Numbered from the stretch's first letter, positions 34,184 to 46,099 are shown. The stretch is 64,000 nt of DNA from Citrus sinensis (GCF_022201045.2 NC_068561.1:12425001-12489000); one strand, 5' to 3'. Notes: generated from the sequence alone by a model not told the origin. Made by a program: numbers and translations.

Positions 34184-35416
34184 TAGTACCACTAATAATG
34201 ATGATATTATTTAGTATCAGACAATTAAATAACAAAACTATCTAACTGGCTAACTTAGCTTTATCAACAATAGAAGTAGGATTTCCTTGGTCTACTCCTA
34301 AAAATAGAAAGAAAGAAATTGAGAAATCCAAATATTCACTATTTAGGTTTGAGCTGGGCTAAAGCACCTACTTGAGCATCGAGATTGAATAAATACGGAG
34401 ATTCTACAGAAAGACTAACTTCTTTCTCAAATACAAAATCAACGAAATCAAAATCAAAATCACAAATAAGGAAACACCCAGCGGGCAGGTAAAGCCAACA
34501 AGAAAGTTATAGAAATTGGCTCAAAAATTGAAAATTTTTTATTTTAACTCATCCCTCCATCTTGCTAAGAATAGCATTGTCCTATGAAAAATGTTAAACA
34601 ACACAAGTGACTTGCAATACTAGTACTAATAGAAATAATTTTCATATAGAAAGAATTATTATGACTCGTGTATTGTTAACTAATATTCTTGTTAACTAAT
34701 AAAATTTTCTTACGTGCATAAATGTGTGTTTCTGTGTACACTCTTATTAATCCAAATTGATTTCAAAAGGTAAAAACTTATTTTACCTTATGCGTATGTA
34801 TAAATAACATAGAAATGTATTGTCTGACACATCAAATAATATAAGTATCTTATGCATATGTCGACATTCTTACTAATAAATGTTGATTTCATTTGTGAAA
34901 GATTGATTATAACTCATTATTGTTAACTAATTTTTATTAATAGTACGTAGGGATTAGGGAATGTATCTGACTGGGTAGGGAGTATTTCATTTTTAATAAA
35001 TAATACAAAATCCAGGCCACGTTTGAGAGACAGGATAAGAAGGAGGAATCAGATTAATTTTTGAGATTACTATTATAGTCCCGGGTTTGGACTTATTAAT
35101 AACATTTTGTACTAAAATAAAGGGACTACCGTGAAATTTTATCATTTATGCAATCACCACTGAGATTGCAGTGAAAGTGGTGATTTCAGAAATTTCGAAT
35201 CTCAATACAAGTCTAATAAAAATTACTCAAATCTTTTTATTTTAATCTTGTAGAATAATATGAAGAATTGACTTCTCTTCTAAGTCCTAACTATTGAATT
35301 AATTTTCCATAACATAGACAGACCCCTATGTTTGATGTTCAATATAAAAGATTTTACGAAGTTGAGACTCACGTTTATTCCTTTTTAATATAAATAAAAA
35401 TTGTTATCATTATAAA
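34184..35416. other. Intergenic AT-rich sequence
   Basis: Nothing I can name: no gene, RNA or paired terminal repeat was recognised. Confidence 0.45.
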
Positions 35417-35425
35417 TTAATTAAA

Positions 35426-36101
35426 GGGAAAAAGACATCCCTAAAGTTTGAAAAAATAATCACAAAAATTTTTAAGTTTTAAAACTAGGGATATGGAGAC
35501 TTTTTTTTTTTTTCTAATAATACCATTTGACTATAGTAATTAGAAAATTGACTTTTAAAGTTTAATTAATATAAATTTAATATGAATTATATATTCTATC
35601 TAGTAGACTAATAATATTAAATCATTTTTTAACATATAAAATAAGTTAAAATTTTAAATTATTATATTTATTTTAGTAATAAATATATTTGTAATATTAT
35701 AAAATTTTTAAGTAAATCTTTGGGTTAAATAAATTTTACAATTAAAAAAATCTTTATATTAATAATATTAAAATTAAAATTTACATAATATTTAAAATAA
35801 TTTTAATTTTAATTAATTTATTTTAATATTACGTCTGTATCTATTATTAAAAAGTACTTTAATATAATAAAATAGGTCTAATAGATTGAAAAATATTAAA
35901 ATATTTTTTAATATTAAAATTATTTTGAAATGGATATATTATTACATTTATTTTAATGCTATATTTCCATTTGTTATAAAATTTTGGGTTATTTTTTGGG
36001 AAATTTATAGAGTTAAAGGGTATTATGGTAAAAAAAGAGTTTTGGTATCCCTTTTGTGACCGTTTTTCTAAACCTTGGAGATACATAACTATCCTTTTTC
36101 C
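35426..36101. mobile_element. MULE-like MITE, family 2 copy 1
   Basis: The left GGGAAAAAGACATCCCTAAAG and the right CCTTGGAGATACATAACTAT...CTTTTTCC are imperfect inverted repeats. The flanks are TTAATTAAA (35417-35425) and TTAACTAAA (36102-36110), eight of nine bases the same. The 676-bp interior is extremely AT-rich. The terminal GGGAAAAAGG-type sequence is shared with the element at 55156-56800. Confidence 0.75.
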
Positions 36102-36110
36102 TTAACTAAA

Positions 36111-36780
36111 TAAAAAAAAAATTAAAAGTTAATCCTAATGGGAATTTGTCAAACTTAAATAAATTGGTTTTGCGTGTAAACACACAAAATTAATAATTTT
36201 TATAAAAAAAAATATTTGATAATTTTTGCGCATTATGATTTTTACCTTTCATAAATTTCCAATTTTTTCCCACTGGTGAAGGAGACAAATCTCAGCGAAT
36301 GCACTTTTTGAATATTTTTTATTTTTTTCCCTGTCTAATATAGTAATATTGTAGTTTTAAAATAATAATTATTAGTTGTGTTGTAATAGCTAATACTAAA
36401 ATAAATATTTTATATTATTAATTTTATTTTTTATTATGTTATTTTGATATAATTAGTAATAATAATAATTTTATTTCCTAATTAATAAGAATAATTTTAG
36501 AGTTTTATAGTATATATGAGGATATATATGAAATTATATTAAGTATAAAATTAATTCTTAAAATTATATTTTGAAAGACTTCTTTTTTTTTAATGTGATG
36601 GGGACAATATAATTTTATTAAAAGTGATTTTTAAAAAAATTCACTAAATATTAAAAATAATTTTTTAATTTTTTAAAATTACTTTTAAACCTCGGTCTCA
36701 AATTGACTAACTCAACCCTCATATGTACTTATCAGTCTTTTCACATTCAAGATGTGCACACTCTGCACCAACGACCCACG
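36111..36780. other. AT-rich intergenic, upstream of the NFRKB-like promoter
   Basis: No gene is seen. Base composition is extremely AT-rich until about 36700, where the promoter region of the next gene begins. Confidence 0.5.
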
Positions 36781-36838
36781 TTTATCCAATTTTCCTCTCA
36801 AGAAAAAATAGCTTCTGCTGCTTCTTTGGTGACGTGAT

Positions 36839-36845
36839 TTATAAA
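36839..36845 (+). promoter_or_regulatory. TATA box of the NFRKB-like gene
   Basis: TTTATAAAAC lies about 30 bp upstream of a pyrimidine-rich leader (CTCTGACTCTCACTCTC). The first exon then runs to a donor at 36973/36974 (CCCCAAG/GTACTG), and a 648-bp 5'-UTR intron ends at 37621. Confidence 0.55.
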
Positions 36846-37628
36846 ACTTCTCCTTTATTAGACTCTTGCCATTCCCTGCTCTGACTCTCACTCTCTTTCC
36901 CTGGCCTGTCTCTAGGGTTCTTAACGATCAATGCTCTCAGTTTTCGTTTGTTTCCCCAGAAAATAACCCCAAGGTACTGTTGCTCACCCTTTAACTCCAT
37001 GTTTTTTCATTAGTTAGAATGAATAAACGTTGTCTGGGTCGTTATCATACATGCAGAGTTAGTTAAGGCAAAAGAGATTTTTTTTTTCTTTTTTCGGTCT
37101 ATAATACATGGAAAATCAAAATACATGTTTTTTTTTTTAATTATCTTCTCTTCATGGAATTGAACTTTTCAACCAACCAAATGGGTCGTGATCATTTTAT
37201 TTGTTGTTCTCTTATAAACATTTCATGGATGCCTTGTGATTGCTACGGTTAAGTTTTGTTTCATGGATGCCTTTTGTTTTGGTTGCATTTTTGCATTTTG
37301 TATTTGCAAGAATCAATTGGTACATTGTCTAGTTCTATACTAGAACTCGTATTTGCTAATATTTGTGATTAGTCTTCTATGCTTTGTTTCGTTTAATTCC
37401 AAATTGAATGCCATTCTGAATTGTGCCCAGAGGTTGTATTAACCTGTTAGGCCATGCAAAGTTTTGTTTTTACTGATCATTTCATTGCATAATGAGGAGT
37501 CTTTTGATTCAATATTTTGGATCCTTTTGCTTGATTATACCAGCAATGAGGCATCATAGTTGGATTTGATATTTTTTCTAATCTTGACTGTCAAATGCTT
37601 GGTTTTAGTTGGATTTTACAGTTGGTAG

Positions 37629-39740
37629 ATGTTGAAAAAGGCGACTAGAGCTCCAAATGTACCTGAACCTGTTTGCGTGGATAGTGACTTTATTCCATAT
37701 CTCTCTTCTCAACATCAGCATGTAATCTCGAAACCCGAGAAAGATGGAGAACCAAGTTCAATTGGGATAGTGAAGAATGTGGGGTTGAACCTTTCACAGA
37801 TGGAAAATTTGTCGCATCAACATCGTTGTAGAAAGAATAAGCGTAAAACAATTCCCAATCAGTCAGATAGTATTGCGTGGTATCCTTCTTATCTCAATCA
37901 GATGGTGCAAGGAAATAAGTTTGGGGCTGCTTATGGTGCAAGAACAGGTCGAATAAAGGGGGAGTATGGAGTGGAACTATCGACCTGCATTGACGCAGCT
38001 CTGGCTTTGATGGAACTGGCAAATGAGAGTTTGGGTTTGCCTAAGAACAGATTATACTCTAATGTTGATCAGACACCAAGTGGTTTGGTGTTAATGGATC
38101 AATTGAATGATACAATTACCTACAGTAACCATTCTCAAACTGCTGGTTACAAGACCAAGCTGTTTGAGAAGTTCCAACAATCTTCAGTTCATAATGAGGA
38201 AAATGGAGAGAGGTTACCCAAGAAGAAGAAGAAATTCAGGAATGCACCCTCTTTGCCTCCAACAAAGTACAAGAATGATGATGATGGTGAGGAGAATAAT
38301 TTGCAGAACAAAGTACAGCAACGTGTTAAAGCTTGTATGAAATGGGGTTGTGATCCATTAGACATGTCAATGATGTCATCATTCAAATCTGAAACAGAGA
38401 AAAAGAAGCAGAAGAAAAAGGTAGGTGTACCATTCATGTCTGGCCTGGTTGAATATGATTGTATTCAGTTCGATTTAAAGGTCCTTGATGAACCAGTTAT
38501 TTCTCCTTTGAAGAAACATGCTTTGACAAAAGGAGAAACTAATGATAGCTCTTCATATGGGTTAAATGCTAATTCATTCCTGTCAAAAAGAAGAGCTAAA
38601 AATAATGCAATGCCAGAAAAAAAACCATTAGGAAAGCTGGAATTACCTCCAGTAAGCCCCAAGGTTCATAAGGGATTCTCATTCTCCATTATGCATTTTC
38701 TTTCTGCCATTCGCACTGCAATGGTCACGCCAGAAGGAGAAGAAGATACTTCTGTAATTGGCAAGCACCTTTGGAAGGACAATTTTAATATTGCACAAAC
38801 AGAGAAAATGAAGTTGCCTTCTCTCACCATACATCAAATTATTGAACGTGTGAGAAGAAGTCCAATAGGTCCTTGTATTCTTGAAGCCAGGGAGCCTCTT
38901 GAGGATTTAGTGAGAGGTGCTTTGCATATATTTTCTTCTAAGCTAGCACCTTTAGGTGTCAAGGATTGGCAGCCACTCACTTCATATCTGAAATCGACGA
39001 AGAGTTGGTCCTGGATTGGTCCAATTTCCTTTAAGCCAGCTGAAACCATTGAGGAAGAGGTATCTGTTAAAGCTTGGGGTCTCCCACACAAAATGCTTGC
39101 AAAGTTAGTTGATTCTTTTGCTAATTGGCTGAGAAGTGTTCGAGAGACACTTCAGCAAATTAAAAGCCTTCCTGCACCACCTATGATTTCAATGCCAAAA
39201 ACTGCAGATTTGGAGCAAAGATTAAAAAGTGCAAGGCCTCGGAAGTGTACAGCCACCATTAGCCCATCCTCTGCAGAACTAAGGGCTTATTTCCATATTG
39301 AGGAAGCTCTCAGGTATTCAGTTCCAGAAAGAGCTTTTTTATATACAGCAGTGGATGGTAGAAAATCCGCAGTTGCTCCTATGAGAAGGAGCAGTGGCAA
39401 GCCATCATCAAAAGTCAGAGACCATTTTATGCTTAAAACAGATCGGCCACCTCATGTCACCGTGCTGTGTCTTGTGAGGGATGCAGCTGCGAGGTTGCCT
39501 GAAAATATGGGTACCAGGACTGATGTTTGTACGCTTATGCGTGACTCACAGTACATTGTTGAAGATATCTCTGATGAACAGCTTAATCAAGTTGTTAGTC
39601 GTGGTCTTGATCGTTTGCATTATGAAAATGATCCCTGTGTACAGTACAATGGAGATACAAAGTTATGGGTTTATTTACATGGAGATAGAGAAGAAGATGA
39701 CTTTGATGATGATGGTACCACCCATAGAAGAAGCTGCTAA
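37629..39740 (+). CDS. NFRKB-like nuclear protein (winged-helix C-terminus)
   Basis: One exon codes 703 residues, starting at the first ATG after a splice acceptor at 37621. Lysine-rich nuclear-localisation-type clusters occur near residues 68-73, 198-204 and 256-263. Residues ~340-360 carry L-E-L-P-P-V-S-P-K-V-H-K-G-F-S-F-S-I. The C-terminal ~150 residues (about 550-690) match the winged-helix domain of plant NFRKB (kappa-B-binding related, INO80-associated) proteins: R-D-H-F-M-L-K, R-P-P-H-V-T-V-L-C-L-V-R-D-A-A-A-R-L-P and D-R-L-H-Y-E. Family members I remember are longer, with an N-terminal DEUBAD-type region and a further C-terminal tail; both are absent, and the protein stops soon after the acidic D-D-F-D-D-D. 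The role is likely chromatin or transcription regulation. It is the left end of duplicated block A. Confidence 0.85.
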   Translation: MLKKATRAPNVPEPVCVDSDFIPYLSSQHQHVISKPEKDGEPSSIGIVKNVGLNLSQMENLSHQHRCRKNKRKTIPNQSDSIAWYPSYLNQMVQGNKFGAAYGARTGRIKGEYGVELSTCIDAALALMELANESLGLPKNRLYSNVDQTPSGLVLMDQLNDTITYSNHSQTAGYKTKLFEKFQQSSVHNEENGERLPKKKKKFRNAPSLPPTKYKNDDDGEENNLQNKVQQRVKACMKWGCDPLDMSMMSSFKSETEKKKQKKKVGVPFMSGLVEYDCIQFDLKVLDEPVISPLKKHALTKGETNDSSSYGLNANSFLSKRRAKNNAMPEKKPLGKLELPPVSPKVHKGFSFSIMHFLSAIRTAMVTPEGEEDTSVIGKHLWKDNFNIAQTEKMKLPSLTIHQIIERVRRSPIGPCILEAREPLEDLVRGALHIFSSKLAPLGVKDWQPLTSYLKSTKSWSWIGPISFKPAETIEEEVSVKAWGLPHKMLAKLVDSFANWLRSVRETLQQIKSLPAPPMISMPKTADLEQRLKSARPRKCTATISPSSAELRAYFHIEEALRYSVPERAFLYTAVDGRKSAVAPMRRSSGKPSSKVRDHFMLKTDRPPHVTVLCLVRDAAARLPENMGTRTDVCTLMRDSQYIVEDISDEQLNQVVSRGLDRLHYENDPCVQYNGDTKLWVYLHGDREEDDFDDDGTTHRRSC

Positions 39741-40860
39741 CGGCAATGGCAATGGCAAAAACTGGTAGGAATTTCTTGTAATCATATAGGTTCTGTTCTC
39801 ATTATAACTGCTTCTCTGATATAAGTGATCTAGTATGAACGTTGGTCATAAGATTGATCTTTTCATGCGTCCTGCAACGAAATTTTCTGGATTATTTTTT
39901 GTTTGAAATCCACCACTATTAAATTGACACGTCAAATTTGTGTTTGAATATTCTTACATGAAAAATAATATAGGTGTGTTCGTATTAGCTCAAATTTGGT
40001 ACGATTCATTGAAAACATGACATAAATATAAAATGATTACATCAAGTACCGACATTAGTTATAGAACTTCTTGTTGGATTTGCTATCTTTAAGAACCAAC
40101 TTATGTGGTAAATGCGTTGCGGTTGTATAAATCAGAATGTGGCTGAGAAATGATAAAATAAGTAATCATTTTTTTAAGAATGCAATATTATTTGTCCAAT
40201 TCGTTGTGTTTGTATTATTGATCTAAAACATTAGACTAAATAAGTTTTAGATTTTTTGGGGGTTTGAAGAGACTTAGCTGACTGGTTTTTAAGTGGTTTT
40301 ATTTGACTAACTAATCGAAGTTAAATTTAAAGGGGAGTATTGATAATATCCCAAGCTTTTAATTTTAAATTTCATCTCAAATGATGTGTTATTAATTGAG
40401 TAGTTGGTAATTTTTTATAAGATCCAAGTGAATTAATTGTACTATTTTATCAATCAATTAATGAATGCTACATCATTTGTGATATATTTTTATGATAAAA
40501 ATTTTGGAATGTGTAGCATTACTCTTTTAAGAGAAGTAGAGTCTTGAAAAATTAATTTAAACTTTATCCACCCTTTACTTTTAGAAAACAAAAATTTATT
40601 TTTTTAATGTAATTTAGATACGTTTCTTAAAAAAAAAAAAATAGAATGTTACTATTTTAGAAATTTAAAAGATTTAATTTTGTCCTTATATTTGGAATGC
40701 TTACCCTAATCCCAATTGTATATTAATTAATTAAACCGAAGGTGCGGCAAAGATGCCCGTATTAGAACACACATGCTTACAAGCACGACCAAGCACTAAG
40801 CCCTTAGATTAGTTCACAAATGAATCATAGGCTGCATGTTTTCACGGGGTTTTGTCAGGT
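39741..40860. other. Spacer of copy A, including a pre-insertion target site
   Basis: It contains the NFRKB 3' UTR and flank and the promoter region of the PPR pseudogene. At 40608-40617 the sequence TGTAATTTAG is the unoccupied counterpart of the target that flanks the element at 58789-59977. Confidence 0.75.
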
Positions 40861-41777
40861 GTGAATATTATTTTTCTTCGAACATGTACAAAAAAGAAAC
40901 CCTGTTGTGCTATACAAAGTCGCCAAACTCTATCAATCATCTATAGGTCTTCCTGTTCACAAAAATTGAAACAGACATCGTCAAGTAAGAGCTTACACAA
41001 GGCTCTGAGAGTCCTTGATAGTTGATATCATGTCGCCCAGAACTAGAGTCAGTACAAAGACCGAAGTCCGTCTTTGGCTCATTCAGGACTTTCTACAAAC
41101 AGATTCCAAGCATCTCCATTCGCAACAATTTAACCATGATTTCACCGGTACAAATTCAACGTTTGGATCATCAAATGTATTTGATCAGTTGCTTGACACT
41201 TCTGTTGTTGATGTGGAGAACTCAATCTCCATGCATCATGATTTGCACAGGGAACGGCTGAAAATTGATGCGAGTTTTTTTGTCAAATGCCAGTGACTTC
41301 ATGTGGGTCTACACGGAACATCCGTGGTGGTACTCAGTACCAGTGCTTAGCTGTAAGAAGTGGGTTTGTTGCAAATGTTTATGTAGGGAGTTCTTTGATC
41401 AGTTTTTGCGGCAAATGCGGCGAAAATATTGATGTATATAAAATGTTTGAGAAAATGCCCGTTAGGAACGTAGTGTCATGGACAGCCATCATTGCTGCCT
41501 TTGCTCAAGAATGGGAGGTTGATATGTTTTTACACCTTTATTGTATGATGAGAAATTCAGTGTTAGAGCCCAATGATTTTACGTTCACTAGTGTTTTGAG
41601 TGCTTGCACGGTCACTGGAGCTCTTGGACGGGGAAGAAGTGCTCATTGTCAGACGATTCGTATGGGTTTCTTTTCGACCAAATGAAAACTTTAGCCTATT
41701 TGCCCAAAATGCACGAGGAAGAGGTTGATGATGCTTTACATGAAAGGATAGATAGAACCGTCTTAAGTTATAAATAG
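40861..41777 (+). pseudogene. Dead paralogue of the At2g37320-like PPR gene
   Basis: It aligns throughout with 60279-61898. Lesions visible by comparison: the start ATG is GTG at 40861; 7 bp are inserted at 41021-41027 (a tandem copy of GTTGATA); one T is added in the run at 41275-41281; another single base is added just after; and 718 bp are deleted where copy B has 61083-61800. The deletion junction is TTTTCGACCAAATG, with a TCG shared by both ends of the lost segment. The deletion shifts the frame and yields a quick stop at about 41685. PPR motifs up to V-S-W-T-A-I-I-A-A-F and the far C-terminal E-E-V-D-D-A remain recognisable. Confidence 0.93.
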
Positions 41778-41789
41778 TCAAAACCCTAA

Positions 41790-43400
41790 CGTTTGTTTTC
41801 ATCTAAAGCTCACGCCATCATTGTCACTTGCTGCCATCGTCAACACTTTCATGTGCGCTATCAATTGAAAACTCCTGAAATCCGATGGTTTCAGTTCCAT
41901 TCTCAAGATGATGGTGCATTGGACGCAATTGAGTTCACAGAGAGATAGAGATGAAGATCTTTTCTAATCTTCGCTTAGAAGTAGCTTTGATTCAACATAA
42001 AAGGCTCGAAATTGTTAGGTGAGGTTCTATCATTTCCAATTTCATAGCTTTTATTGAAGCATGCCAATGATGATTAGTGACCAGTAATACCTTGATTGCT
42101 TCGCAATTGATTGATGCTGATACTGTATCACATTATTTATTCGTGTGTGGTATGTGTGAAAATGGTTATGAGACAGAGAGCTGAATTTGTACCGAAGTAT
42201 TTGATAATCATCTTGCATAATTAATTAAATGCCAGATGATTAGCCAATATCACTCAACCTACTAGCCAAATTCCCATGTAATATCACTGTTTATTGCTGG
42301 CATTGCTATAATAAGGAGCCAGATTTGTCTAAATTCATCATATAAATTGAGTTACTTGTTTTCAATTCTGTTTGAAACGCTATCAAATCATTGGCTCTTG
42401 TTCTGGAACTTGCGATTGTAATTAGTTTAGAGTGGAAGTATGTGAATAATTACAATTTACTAGTTGAGTATATTCTCTCAAATTAGTATAAGTGTCCAGG
42501 TTGAAGCAGTAGAAGCGATTGATCGTAGCATAGTATTTTCCCATATTTTTTATTTAGATCATCTATATTTCCTTGTATTAGAGTTTTTTTTATTCTGTTT
42601 CTTCCTTTTTCCATTTTCCTTTTAACTATTATATGTTTAGAAAATTTATGATTCTTTTCAGTTTTCACTCTTGTCTAAAGTATTAATTAAACAATGGTCC
42701 TGACATTTTTCAGGATTATTAGGCTTGCACCACATGGGAATTTCAAACAACAATTGGCTTGGCAAGAGTCCATATTGTTAAGGTTCAATCGATAGACTGT
42801 CTCTTTCCTTTACCCTGTAGTCAATACGGCTGTGATGAATATTGAAAGTGAGATTCTTGAGTAATTAGTTGGAAAACATGCTTTTGGCTTAAACTAACAC
42901 TCAGAGACAAAAATAACAATGGGATTTGGAGAGGCCCTTCATTCTCTGGACCTTTAAAAATGCCCAATGGATGAGACCTTTACTATTGGTAAACTTCCTT
43001 ATCTTTTTACTTAGTAAAGTTAAGAGTCTTTGATGCACAAAAATTAGGCAAAGAGCAAAAGAATAATCCAAAATTAATTAAAATTTATTGCATTCAATTT
43101 ATTTACAAAATTGTTATTTTTGATATTGATAGAAGGTGATTTTAAAATCAATATTGTGTATAAGTTACCTCATTCTTATGTAAGAAATTACTTTCCAGGT
43201 TCTGCTGAAGGAAGACTAATGCAAGTGGTTAGACAGTTAGTGAAGGCAATACGATAAGGAGAAAGTTGGATTATTTAGGTTAATGGTTGTGAAGATATTT
43301 TGGGATTCATAAATTTAAAGGGTAACCTTCAAATGGTATTGGCACTTTTTGTCTTATTTTTAGAGTTATTGCATTAGTAGGACAGCTCGAGTACAAGCGA
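41790..43400. other. Unassigned region upstream of the REVEILLE fragment
   Basis: Possible splice sites occur (for example GTTAG/GTGAGG near 42020 and TTTTTCAG near 42716), suggesting remains of a larger gene. No protein is recognisable. Confidence 0.35.
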
Positions 43401-43419
43401 CTTTCCAGCACTTATTATG

Positions 43420-43755
43420 GCATGCTACATTACTGAATCAGCTGATATTGGATCAAATGGGATATCGAGACTCAGTAACAACGTTCTTGCCGGCATTGCA
43501 AGCTCAATTAGAACACTAACAAGTTCAGAGATGCCAAAGCAGGGGAAGCAAGTTCCTGTTTTTCATGGTAATTGCTTTTTTCCAATTCATTTATCTAGCA
43601 TTTGATTAAAAATGGGGGTTCTCTTTCATTTTGCCTTTACTTTGCAGGTATAACAGACTTTGCTGAAGTGTATAGCTTCACAGGGAGTTCCTTTAATCTG
43701 GCACCAAAGGCCATTACGAAAAGCCCGAAGAAATGAATACCATATATTTCTGAAA
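43420..43755 (+). pseudogene. REVEILLE6/8-like MYB gene fragment
   Basis: The first piece (to 43569) reads D-I-G-S-N-G-I-S-R ... S-S-E-M-P-K-Q-G-K-Q-V-P-V-F-H. A GT-AG intron follows (43570 to the TTTGCAG at 43648), and the next exon continues G-I-T-D-F-A-E-V-Y-S-F-T-G-S. This is the C-terminal region of LHY/CCA1-like REVEILLE proteins, whose F-A-E-V-Y-S-F-I-G-S motif and intron position are conserved. A frameshift follows: K-G-H-Y-E-K-P-E-E-M-N reads only in another frame. No MYB domain is present nearby. Because the intron is kept, this came from genomic DNA and not from a retrocopy. Confidence 0.7.
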
Positions 43756-43962
43756 CAGTGAGTTAATTTGTACTGTTTTGTCAGCTTTACTAGTACATGC
43801 TATTGGTAGGTATCTAGTTTAAGATACCCTTATTTCACATGTTGCTCTGCTCTAAAAATGATTAGTCTTTATGAGTTATTTGGAAAGAGAAAATGATTAC
43901 CGTTTGATGCTTTATCTGGAATTTTTTTTTTTGTAAGCTTTTTCTCTTGTTTGGACATTATT

Positions 43963-44716
43963 TAGGGCTGGGCATGCGGTTTATTTTTACCGAACCGAAC
44001 CAAAATTGCTCAGTTCATTTTGGTTCGGTTAACAAGTGAAAACCGAACGCTTAGTAGTTTATGACCGAATAGTTTGTGTTCGGTTCGGTTGAAGGCACAA
44101 ACCGATTGGTTCATGGAAATTTCAATTGAAAAAGATAAAGAAAAACCGAAGCTTTTAACTAGACTAAAACTTAGCAGAGCAGCAGCCATCGCAGCAGGTG
44201 CAGCGGCGCAGGAGCAGCCGCAGCCCCTTCTCTCTCTCTCTCTCACGGCCACGATAACTCTCGACTCTCTCCGTCTCCGGGCACCATCTTAGCCAACTCG
44301 CGGGAGATTGCAGCCTTGTTCAGCATCGATTAGCTCGCAGCAGACGGCGGACATTATCGTGATTCAGCTATAGGTCTCGCAGCCATCGGTTCTTGCATGT
44401 ATTTGGTTTTTGTCCTCTGGTTATGTTATTGGATAAAAGATTTGTAAATGTGAACTTGATTCAAGAGATTGGAGACTAACAATCGTGTGATTCTTTGTTT
44501 GATGGTAATGCTGTCTGATAAAGATTACTGGGCCAAAGCTGGCGAGCTCGCTGTTAAAACAGCAAATTATAAATCTAGATAAATTTAGAAACTGAAAAAT
44601 TTTAGAACTTCGGTTCAGATCTAAATTTCGGTTCATTTTTTTGAAACCGATCGGTTTCAGTTAGGTTCTTCGGATTTGGATCAAAACCGAACTGAACCGT
44701 AAATTGCCAGCCGCTA
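43963..44716. mobile_element. hAT-like MITE with GGTTCGGTT-rich ends
   Basis: The left end is TAGGGCTGGGCA and the right end TGCCAGCCGCTA. Subterminal CCGAACCGAA/GGTTCGGTT words are repeated on both sides. The flanks ACATTATT and ACAATTTT match at six of eight bases. The core near 44180-44290 is unusually GC-rich for the window. Confidence 0.6.
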
Positions 44717-44729
44717 GACAATTTTCTTA

Positions 44730-46095
44730 AAAGTTAGTTCGCTTTATTAGCTATTTATAGATTTCCTGATCTGAGATGGTAAACTCCTTGACACATAGAT
44801 CCAGATTCTTAGCGTACATAAATTATTACTTATGATTAGTGTTGACACATCATAATCCACACATCCAATTGTAAATTGTTGATTGTCTTGTACTTGGATG
44901 AGCAGAGCATTAGAAACTACTTACAATCTAAAAGGGATCATGGTCTGCTTTGGAAAGTTGATGAATCAGTTTGCCTAGTTGGTGGCTTCTCCATAAGTTT
45001 CTCACTTGGTTTCTCTATCAATATGGGAGGACCACATGGAATATTAACTCCTAGGTTTCCCAGAACCTTTCAGCGATATATTTTTTTTATCAAAGGCATC
45101 ATTTATGTTAAACAATTTATGGTTCTCATTGTTACTAATTATTATAGTCAGATAGTTATAACGAAATGAATTGATGTGTTGTGATCTATTGTATTATCAC
45201 ATTATATTTTGGGTATTTATTCTTTTTATTCCTTCATTTGGTGGGTCTTGAATCTTGATTAATGGAGGTGTTGTGGAGTGGTTGAGCTTAGAATTTATAA
45301 AAAGTAAGATTATATGACAAATGGTCGAAAGGGCAGGGGGCTGTTATTCAAATTTCGTCATTGTATTTACTTTTGAATGCAAACTTAATAACTGTTTGCT
45401 CATGCTTAAATTTTGAAATGGTTAAATGGGTATTAGTTGATGTACTAGTATGTGAATACGATGCCGATGCAGTCCCTCCATGGGGCTGTCCTTTTTGCCT
45501 TTTTAGGGGCTCATACATTTTGCAGCCACTCATCCGCTGTCGCTAAATTCTTGCGACGCCTCGTATGTTTTACGATGACCACATTGCTATAAGTGCGATG
45601 GCTTTTTAGACTTCACAAATGAAAAATAACGCGATTACTCGCATCAACTTTCTCCCGCTGTATTGCTGTTGTTGAGGGCTATCAGAAATGTAAATAGCCG
45701 AGTGGCCTTTTTCTTGTTGCGACTTCTAACTTTTGCTTTGAATAATAAAGCTAAGGAGGATAAGAGTGCAGTGGATAAAGTGCTTGCTAAGTTTATAATT
45801 TCAAACCACACTTTCCTTGAAGTTTCTGAATTTGAACTACAATTTCTAGTTGACTTGAGTAAGAACATTGAAGAATTTTTTCCGTACTTATGATTTACCA
45901 AATTCTACGACCGTATACGTATGAAGGAATTGAAAAATACATTTGAATATCAAGAAATTTTTTACGTACCGGCTATACACTTATTTCTTAGACTAAAAAT
46001 AACCAATTAAAAGTCCAAACATGCACATGCCGCACCAAGAAAATACAAATTTACTAAAACCAACTTCCATTTTCATTTTTTCAATCTGACAGTGA
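44730..46095. other. Intergenic with unassigned short frames
   Basis: Short frames at 44876-45169 and 45663-45893 have no motif I recognise, and the second has no ATG start. I do not call genes here. Confidence 0.4.
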
Positions 46096-46099
46096 GCAT

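Larger units (their letters stand above)
39619..41777 (+). repeat. Segmental duplication, copy A
   Basis: It matches 58025-61898 in order: last NFRKB codons, 3' flank, spacer, PPR gene. The NFRKB ends are collinear without gaps at an offset of 18,406 bp. Differences include a 718-bp deletion in this copy's PPR gene and a 1.2-kb element inserted only in copy B. Confidence 0.92.

Noticed and set aside
45663..45893. 76-codon frame
   Set aside because: It begins at a non-ATG codon and has no recognised domain.
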